Origin: Erigeron canadensis
Lineage: Eukaryota > Streptophyta > Magnoliopsida > Asterales > Asteraceae
Reading direction: 5' to 3'
NCBI RefSeq assembly: GCF_010389155.1
Contig: NC_057762.1
Location: 9,783,513-9,847,512, forward strand
DNA: 64,000 bases
Every line of letters begins with the position of its first letter. Position 1 is the stretch's first letter. Shown piece by piece: positions 57,002 to 64,000 of this stretch. The position numbers and the translations under genes were made by a program. The notes below the pieces were generated by a model, which ran no database searches, had not been told where the DNA came from, and saw only the letters and a program-made list of their open reading frames with translations.

Positions 57002-58489
57002 AGCTTTTGAAAAAAAAAACTATCTCCTCCAATGGTAATAAGCTATTCAAAGATTTTTCTTCAAGAAAGAATTTTTCATCAACTTACCATAAAAGATGCT
57101 TTTACAAACTATGAGATAAAGAGTAGTGTGTGGCCAATCTATTCCATCACCGGTTTTAAAACTTCTAGTGGTACCTTCACATAAAACACCATCGCCACCA
57201 ACTTAGAAAAAGGGCTGATAGTTTTGGAGATAAATTTTGGCGTTAGAAGTTGGCGGTGGTGGCATGTTTGGTGTATGTGACAATGTTGATAAGAGAACAA
57301 AATGATTGTCACAAAAAATGGCTCGTTGGCAGCAACAAAAAACCATATACTTAATAAAAAAACGTAGTTAAATTACTAAAACAGAGTTTTTAACAAACTT
57401 AAAAAGTAAGATTCTCTTTATCTAAAAAACAAAAGAAGTCGTTCAACGTACGCCTTCATATAAGCCAGATCTTTTAGGGAAATTGTTAACATAAAAATTG
57501 AAAAAGGAATCATCTTAAACATTTTCTACACCAAGATTTAAGAGAAATGAAAAGTAAAAGTGATTTTTAGGTGGCATGCAAAAAAATTGAAGATAGAGAG
57601 AGAATTGAATATATGAAAAAGTTAACTCATCTCATGTTTATGAAGCAGGTAATATTATATCTTTTATTATTTTTTAATTTAGCCCGCTGGCTATGTGGTA
57701 GGTGGCATTCAAAAATTAAATACCACTCGTACTATCCTGGAGTTAATATTCGTACCACTACTTTAATTAAGGTACTGTGATATACAAGTTTCGCAGCTCA
57801 TTGTATAAGTCAGTAATACATGATATAATACATTAATTAAATGTGGTAGTATAAATATCACCATATATATTATAATGAATTCAATTTTTCTTTTTAGTTT
57901 TGTTTACATTCATTATTTTAATCAAAAATTATATAGCATTTAGATAGGTTTGTTAGCTAAAAACAATTTTCATTTGCAACCTATATTTTTTAATTTAATA
58001 CGTGTACATATGTATGGATATCTAAAAGTTTATTTAAGTCTATCATCATACATTTCTTTTATAGTTATATCACATGGCATATTTAATAAAATGAAATTCA
58101 AAAAAATAAAATAAAATTGATAGAAAAATTCAACTAACTTTTTTGTTTAATAACAACAGAGAAATTAGCAAAAGAAATAAACTAAAATCATTTCTTATGT
58201 TTGGTAAAAAAATCAAAAAAATAAATTTTTTATTACAATAACTTTTTAAATTTATATAAATTAAAAACTTTTTATTCTACTTAAACAATTCAAGTAAATG
58301 TATATGGTAACAAAATTTGTTATCCTAATAAATATAAATAAAAATATAATAAAAACTCTTCCACTTGTAGTAACCTAATAAAAGATGACAGATTTTCTCC
58401 ATCGTTACTCTCCTTTTCATAACCCCTTCACTAGATACCAACAATCTTTTTTTCTTATTAGTGATTTCTTTTTCTTTCTTTTTTATTCA
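57002..58489. other. AT-rich intergenic, nothing recognised
   Basis: No supported gene. The frame at 57571-57780 has no recognisable features. Confidence 0.5.
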
Positions 58490-58739
58490 TTTACGATGAT
58501 GATGATGATGATGATTCCAATCACAATCATAACCACAATCAGCACCAGAGTCGGCGCCTTTACCGAGGACGATTCCGATAACCATCCTTCTGGCGAAGAA
58601 GAAGATCTCAATGCCGATAATGATTCCAACAACCATCTGCGAGGAAGAAGATGAAGACGGAGAAGAAGACGACGTTGACGACAACGATTCTACTTCCTCC
58701 GGTGACGACGCTGCTATTTTCCGTCCACGACGCCACTAG
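58490..58739 (+). pseudogene. Acidic low-complexity coding-like fragment
   Basis: It begins with (GAT)n. Two overlapping phases read SGEEEDLNADNDSNNH and EEEDEDGEEDDVDDNDSTSS, then a stop at 58737-58739. It resembles D/E-rich tails of nuclear proteins, with a one-base shift near 58640. Family not recognised; it could also be mere repeat expansion. Confidence 0.35.
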
Positions 58740-59892
58740 AAAATAAATGGGGTTTGAGTCTAATGGTTATTAGATTTTTTTTTTTTTGTTAGAAAGATAT
58801 GTGTGGTTTTTCTAATATTCATGTTCAATATAAAAGAAAGAAACCGAGGATAGATTTCTCTGTGTTCAAAATTTTATAACTATAAAAGGGAGAAAATGAT
58901 TTCTTTCACAAAAAGAAAAGAAATCAAGTTAGTGTAACTCAATTTCTCCAAAAAATACAATTCTCCGTGTTCTAATTTCTCTACATTTTTTTGTTGTACC
59001 AATTAAAGGAAATTATATCATTTTCATATCTCTTGCTTGAATTCCTTCTACCAAACATAACCGCAATGCCCATTTCCGTTCATTCATTCATTCATTCCAC
59101 TTTACAAACATTACAAATAAAATTCAAAATACATTATTCCAAATTACAAATCAATAATATTTCTACATTTCTCGCACAATTTTATAACATTTTTTAGACA
59201 AAGGAAAAGAAGTGAATCGTTTTAAAGACGTTTAGACGTTTAGTTATCATAGATTACGTATATTTTTTTTGAAAAATATTATTCTACTATATTTATATTT
59301 CACATCAGCTGATATTTTGAATTTCTTACACAGTTTCCAGTATTGAAAACTATATAAATTATCTTGAAACAGATGAACTATATAAGTTTAGGTTTTCTTT
59401 TTATCATATCTCAAAATAAAGTAAAAAGCTAAAACCAAATAAAAAAATGTAAGAGAAATGAAATAGCTTCAAGAGAAATCACCCATATAGATCACTTGAT
59501 TTTTCTGATAAATAGTATTAACAACTTCATTTCTCTAATTACATCAAATTTGTTTGATTTTTTGCATTAAAAACACTGGAAATTGACATAAAAACATCAA
59601 CCGTTAGAAAACACAATTCGTCGCTCTCTATTTAGTAACAACGAAAAAATCAACTCAAGAAAAATATAGTAGTCAAATTGTTGACTCTCTTTCTCTCAAA
59701 CTGCGAGGGATATTTTTCCAGAAGTTGCCTTTTAATTTTAGACATGCAAAGTTGCAAAGCAAGTGAGAAATATATTTACTAGAACGTAATGTATTAATCT
59801 ATTTACACTATTTGTTATTTAAGAATCATGAATCACATTCACAATGATATGGTACAAAGAATAATTTCCTATTGGGCCCAGCTTTTACAACT
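58740..59892. other. AT-rich intergenic
   Basis: A (TTCA)n run lies at about 59080-59098. No gene seen. The left 3' flank of the protease gene lies in the last part, with no clear AATAAA on the minus strand. Confidence 0.45.
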
Positions 59893-61965
59893 CTAAAAAC
59901 CAACTGAGCAAAAACTATACAAATACAACATAAAACCATACCACAGCCATGTTTGAGTCCAATTACAGATGATACCTTTACTATAACCATCTGAAGTCCC
60001 ATCTGTATTTCTCGTCTGTTCATGGTGATGGCCTTCTAGCCCGGCTGCAACCGCAGGAGGGACCTTGTTCGGGTTCAATGGTTTTGAACTCGAATCTGTT
60101 GAATTATCAATGTCATAACCTTCATGCAAAAAGCATCCGTTAGAAATTACCTCTGGTTCTATATATAAACAAATTTGAATCCAATGGAACTTACAATCAG
60201 ACTTTGTCCAGCCAAGAACAAGCTCTTCTCTATCAAATACAATCCGGTAGCCAGTCATGAAGTTCTCTGTAATAATACACACACATATATTTATTATTTT
60301 ATACAGGCACACATACTCACTACACACGCCACACTTGGTGGCAAAAACATTTGAAAGGAATTGACGACTTACGACCGATAATGTTCATTTCTGTACTTCT
60401 GATGACAGCCAAACAGTATACAAGTTCATGCTGCAATTAAGTAAGGAGAGATTATTATGAGCGGGAACTTGTCAGAATATGGAATATTTTTCAAAAAGTT
60501 AGGACTTACATTTGAGGAGATTACAATCACAGGATCATAGATAAAAAACTGACCATCCCCTTTCATTGTGAAGCTTATACTTGGGATCAGACTAGTATTG
60601 GCATCAGGACTATAAACATAACAAACAGATGATCAAATAAAACTCAGTACCAATAGAGTAAAAAAAGTCAAGTATTACCTCATATCATAACAATATGCAA
60701 AAGGTATCCTATGATCAGTGGGATGTCGTGAATCTTTTGTTTGTGCATGGAACTGTAACAGAACGAAACAAAGGGTTAAAATGCAAAAGAAATCCAGAGA
60801 AATATATTGTTGTGTAGATCACTTACTTACCTTCTGTGTCAGCCTTGTATAATGCGGTTCAGTCAGATAGGTGAAAGAGGTACCCGAATCAAAAAGAGCC
60901 GTGAAAGACGAGTCAATAAAAGAGGATCCAACACGAATTTGTGTCACTGTAATATTATAGGTTGGACTGCAGATTAAACATTGCACAGTCAGAAACAAAA
61001 AAGAAAAAGTAAAAGCTGAGACAGAGACAGACTATATATTTGCAACTTACTGTAGCGAATCTAAATTAAATGGGGTCACTTCCTGACCAAGGTTTCCTTT
61101 ATCACCAAAACTGATCCTACCAGTTCCATCATGTCCAAAACACATAGAGAATGAATCAGCAGTGTAGCCTTCTCTTGATAAAATGCTAGGAACTGATATT
61201 TTCTCCAAACCCAGCCCAAATAGACCATTTGGAGCAGCAATATCTAGAAACGTACCACTTTGCACCTGCCCACATCTGCACGTTTCAAATTAAAAATCCA
61301 TTGTCTAAACACACTTACTAGAACCAAAAGAAAATATATGCTAAGTTGCTAACATGTTTGTTAAGTTCTTATGAGAGATATTAGATCCCCTTAAAGGCTG
61401 CATTTTCAACATAGGGGTCAATGCAGGTTATATTTTATCTAAAACATGGTCCAAAAAAAAGCTACAAAAGAACGGGTCAAAATTCAAAGAGAACAGATTT
61501 AACATGTGTTTTCTAATTATAGTTAATGCATTAATTATCATTAGAAATTGTATTAAAAAAATGTATGCAGGACAGCTAATATGATTCCCATTTCTACCCA
61601 TACCAAAAAGACCTGTTTTCGACAATAACCTCATGTGACCTTCCCATCTGCCACATCTATAAATTGTCTCTAGGAGTATTGAAAATATAGTGAATGAAAA
61701 GCTATAGGCATTTATGAATTTACCCAAAAGTGACGAATGCATCAATGACTTCACCATCGCTATCTTCTGTTTCCAAGTGTAAAAGATCCTCCACTAGAAT
61801 CCCAGATGTTGAAGTTTGAGGTGAGACATAAGAAACAGAGTAGGGGCAAGTGTCAGAAGTTTCGCTTTCTATACATTCCTGGCGTTGAGTGCACATACTA
61901 TGGTTGCACGTAATCTTTTTGCTTGTTGAGGATCCCGTAGGACTGTATATGCTCAGCTTAAAATC
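59893..61965 (-). CDS. Aspartyl protease family protein (A1 pepsin-like, APF1-type), 3' part
   Basis: Eight exons join in phase (377 residues plus stop): 61965-61724, 61275-61051, 60966-60831, 60752-60679, 60609-60510, 60430-60373, 60266-60195, 60119-59893, all with GT-AG borders. Visible blocks: IYSPTGSSTSKKITC, YVSPQTSTSGILVEDLLHL, TFGCGQVQSGTFLD, APNGLFGLGLEKISVPSIL, SFSMCFGHDGTGRISFGD, the second catalytic Asp in ALFDSGTSFTYL, YCLAVIRS and the C-terminal MTGYRIVFDREELVLGW. The tail is P/S/N-rich and ends hydrophobic (WLWYGFMLYLYSFCSVGF), suggesting a membrane or GPI-anchor signal. Plant A1 enzymes of this group are secreted or cell-surface peptidases. The first exon(s), with signal peptide and the DTGS motif, are not in this part; a hAT element lies upstream. 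Confidence 0.88.
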
Positions 61966-62446
61966 CTATAAAATAATCAAGGAACTTATAGCATGGTGCA
62001 AAATACTCATATGCTATAAACTACCATGAACACAAGATGTTCGGTGATCCTCTTAGTATAGTTCAATAATCTACCTATGTTTCTTTATTTCTCAAAGAAT
62101 TCACTTTCACATTTACTTCATGCAGTAAAAATAAAAACTAGAAAATTCTATTTAATCAAAAAATCAATCATTCACCGGGACCTTGAAGCATCAATAACGT
62201 AATGATTTGATCCATCAATAGAGAATTTCAATACTATACTTCCCCATGTAGATCAAGGTTACAATATTTGAATAGGCTTGCACTCTGTGGTTTACCTATG
62301 TCTTTTACTATGTGTCAATATCTAAAAATACCTTTCACTAATAAGAAAAGAGGAATCTTGCTGATCAAAATTAAATTCAAGAGCTATTTGAAATGATTAT
62401 AAAAATGAACCAGATGGTGCGAAACTAGATAATTCTTACTCGGAAG
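61966..62446 (-). other. Protease gene intron and last bases of an upstream exon
   Basis: Minus-strand CTTCCGA|GTAAGAATT at 62446-62432 gives a good donor (GT at 62439-62438) for the acceptor at 61967-61966 (TATAG|GAT). The joined phase is open (TTC CGA GAT TTT). The exon bases run straight into the hAT end at 62447. The interior is AT-rich with no other feature. Confidence 0.5.
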
Positions 62447-64000
62447 CAGGGGAGGTCCGGAGGGGGGCAAGCAAGACAACCGGCCAGGGCACATTATATT
62501 ATATAGATATATATTTGTTTTTATAAACAAGTTAATACCTAAATTGTAAATATACAATCCTTTAGGTACTACATATGTATACCCATATAAAGTTATGTCC
62601 TTATTATTAAATTATACTAATGTATTTACTTAAATTAAAGTAAATGGAATTTTAGAAGATTAAAAAGTAAATTTTCCAGACACTTTTCATCCCATCCACA
62701 CAAAGCCTCCTACACTTCATCATCCACATCAAAGATTCATTTGGGGTTTTAAAAGACAAGAAATAACATCAAAAAAGATTTAACTTTACTCTTAATTGTT
62801 AAAGGTATGATCTTAATTCAAAAAAGATTTATGCGTGGTCAAGGTTATGACAACGGGGCAAACATGAAAGGAAAACACCAAGGGGTGCAAAAGAGATTTC
62901 TAGATTTAAATCCTAGAGCATTTTACACTCCTTGTGGTTGCCATTCTCTTAATCTTACATTATGTGATATGGCTCACGTTTGTGCTAAAGGAAAGAGTTT
63001 TTTTGGAGTCATCCAACAAATATATAATGTTTTTTGCAAATTCTATTAATCGTTGGCAAGTTTTAAAGGTTAATGTTAAAGGTTGGAGACTTGGAGTCTT
63101 AAGTCATTGTCTCAAACTCGTTGGGAAAGTCGTGTTGAGAGTGTTAAAGCTATCAAATTGCAACTTGTCGACGTGCGAGAAGATTTACTTGAAGTTGGAG
63201 AAACTGATAAAGATGATGCAACAGCAAGTGCAGCAAATTCACTAGCGGAAAAAGAACTTGGTGAATTTGAGTTTGTGGGATCAATTGTCATTTGGTATCA
63301 AGTATTAAACCAGGTGAATCTAGTGAGTAAAAAGCTTCAATCAAAGGATATGCATCTCAATGTAGCTATCAAAGAAATAAACCAATTGATTGAGTACTTC
63401 AAGGATTATAGAGAAACGGGGTATTCAAAAGCAATTGATGAAGCAAAGAAGATTGTTCACGTGATGGGTATTGATCCGATTTTTCCACAAAAACATGTTA
63501 TTCATAGGAAAAAACAATTTGGTGAAAGTTCGAGTAGCCAAGAAGCTTCATTTACCCCAGAAGAGAACTGTAGAGTAAACTACTTTTTATTTATTGTCGA
63601 TCAGGCTCGTTCTTCCCTTGAAACAAGATTTTAGCAATTCAAAGAGTATGAGAAATTATTTGCCTTTTTGTTTCCACATAACTTGAGGGGAATTGAAGAT
63701 GAAGAACTTATGTTGTCATGTTAGAGCCTTGTAAATGCACTTAAGTTTCAAGAAAGATCAGAAATTGATGCCGATGAACTCTATATGAAGTTGAAGTTAT
63801 TTGACACGTCACAAACCGATGAACTTAACAACCCTATAGATGTTTTGAAGGTCTTGAAACAGCTTGGTTATTTCCCAAATGCAACCATTGCATATAGAAT
63901 ATTGTTGACTATTCCAGTCACGGTTGCATCTGCCGAAAGGAGTTTTTCAAAGTTGAAGTTATTGAAATCTTATCTAAGATCAACAATGTCCCAAAAAAGA
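62447..64000 (+). mobile_element. hAT transposon (ZMYM1/TTF-type transposase), cut by the window edge
   Basis: It starts CAGGGGAGGTCCGGAGGGGG, a typical hAT terminus, after CTCGGAAG (62439-62446), the candidate 8-bp TSD. The right end is beyond the window. The interior holds a decayed transposase from 62807. The N-terminal half of the usual protein (TTF zinc finger and first catalytic Asp) is not present between 62470 and 62806, so it is a deletion derivative. Confidence 0.8.
62807..64000 (+). pseudogene. hAT transposase, C-terminal half, broken
   Basis: Blocks in order: RGQGYDNGANMKGKHQGVQK, FYTPCGCHSLNLTLCDMAH, LSQTRWESRVESVKAIKLQ, VIWYQVLNQVNLVSKKLQSK, VIHRKKQF and VNYFLFIVDQA. Near the window end is the hATC dimerisation motif IPVTVASAERSFSKLKLLKS. 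Shifts lie near 63017 and 63085 and stops at 63632-63634 and 63722-63724. Similar proteins are often named zinc finger MYM-type protein 1-like. It would move hAT elements but is not functional as read. Confidence 0.88.

Noticed and set aside
58385..58684. An 89-codon gene and its opposite-strand mirror
   Set aside because: Driven by (GAT)n/(ATC)n and acidic repeats. The likely real phase is another one, and it is only a fragment.
61428..61757. 109-codon minus-strand frame in the protease gene
   Set aside because: It spans the intron between exons 61965-61724 and 61275-61051 and includes intron sequence. Splice sites and family motifs exclude it.

Overview
The window looks like 64 kb of a repeat-rich eudicot nuclear genome. 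An Asteraceae host is plausible from the SIRE-type Copia with an env-like ORF, the abundant TGTAACA-ended LTRs and the Helitron family, but the family is inferred, not shown. The DNA is AT-rich, has GT-AG introns, and lacks bacterial-style operons. Only one stretch behaves like an ordinary host gene: the 3' two-thirds of an aspartyl protease gene (59893-61965, minus strand, eight exons in phase). Almost everything else is transposable elements (TEs) of nearly every plant class, many nested, plus fragments of host genes.

Layout. 1-1383: 3' end of a Copia element and its 3' LTR. 1422-2136 and 2236-2515: two hAT-type MITEs. 3749-7116: a short Helitron whose 5' end was split by a 3.04-kb solo LTR. 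7973-24293: a 197-bp hAT-type MITE split by a 16.1-kb SIRE-like Copia element on the minus strand (LTRs 8160-9125 and 23312-24278). That element contains a 100-N assembly gap flanked by two near-identical 3.6-kb copies of its env-like region, so its real length is probably about 12.4 kb. 24700-27339: a Helitron (minus) holding an ankyrin-repeat exon fragment. 27398-27728: a second small Helitron. 28068-33069: a decayed 5.0-kb Ty3/gypsy chromovirus-type element. 33085-36727: Helitron ends surrounding a 2.39-kb solo LTR. 36954-about 39000: a related LTR lacking its 3' end. 39881-40105: a tRNA-type SINE with a perfect 17-bp target duplication. 40811-40962: an orphan promoter/5' UTR. 40963-43744: a deleted Copia. 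44141-46119: a PIF/Harbinger element with a broken transposase. 46670-48060: a long imperfect inverted repeat. 48298-48775: a NIN-like-protein (NLP) pseudogene. 49611-50336: nested MITEs. 50723-56996: an old Copia element whose 5' leader carries ten palindromic repeats with a TGACGTCA-like core. 57002-59892: sparse AT-rich DNA. 62447-64000: a hAT transposon that seems to have landed in an upstream exon of the aspartyl protease gene.

There is no gene pathway here. The coherent story is insertion history. TE ends were called from target-site duplications (TSDs), terminal repeats, primer-binding sites (PBS), polypurine tracts (PPT) and domain order read by eye. No alignment or database search was run. 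The items most worth following up are the palindromic leader array, the probable assembly duplication at the N gap, the long hairpin-forming inverted duplication, the Helitron with a captured exon, and the aspartyl protease gene (hAT insertion plus a stop-free 75-nt intron).
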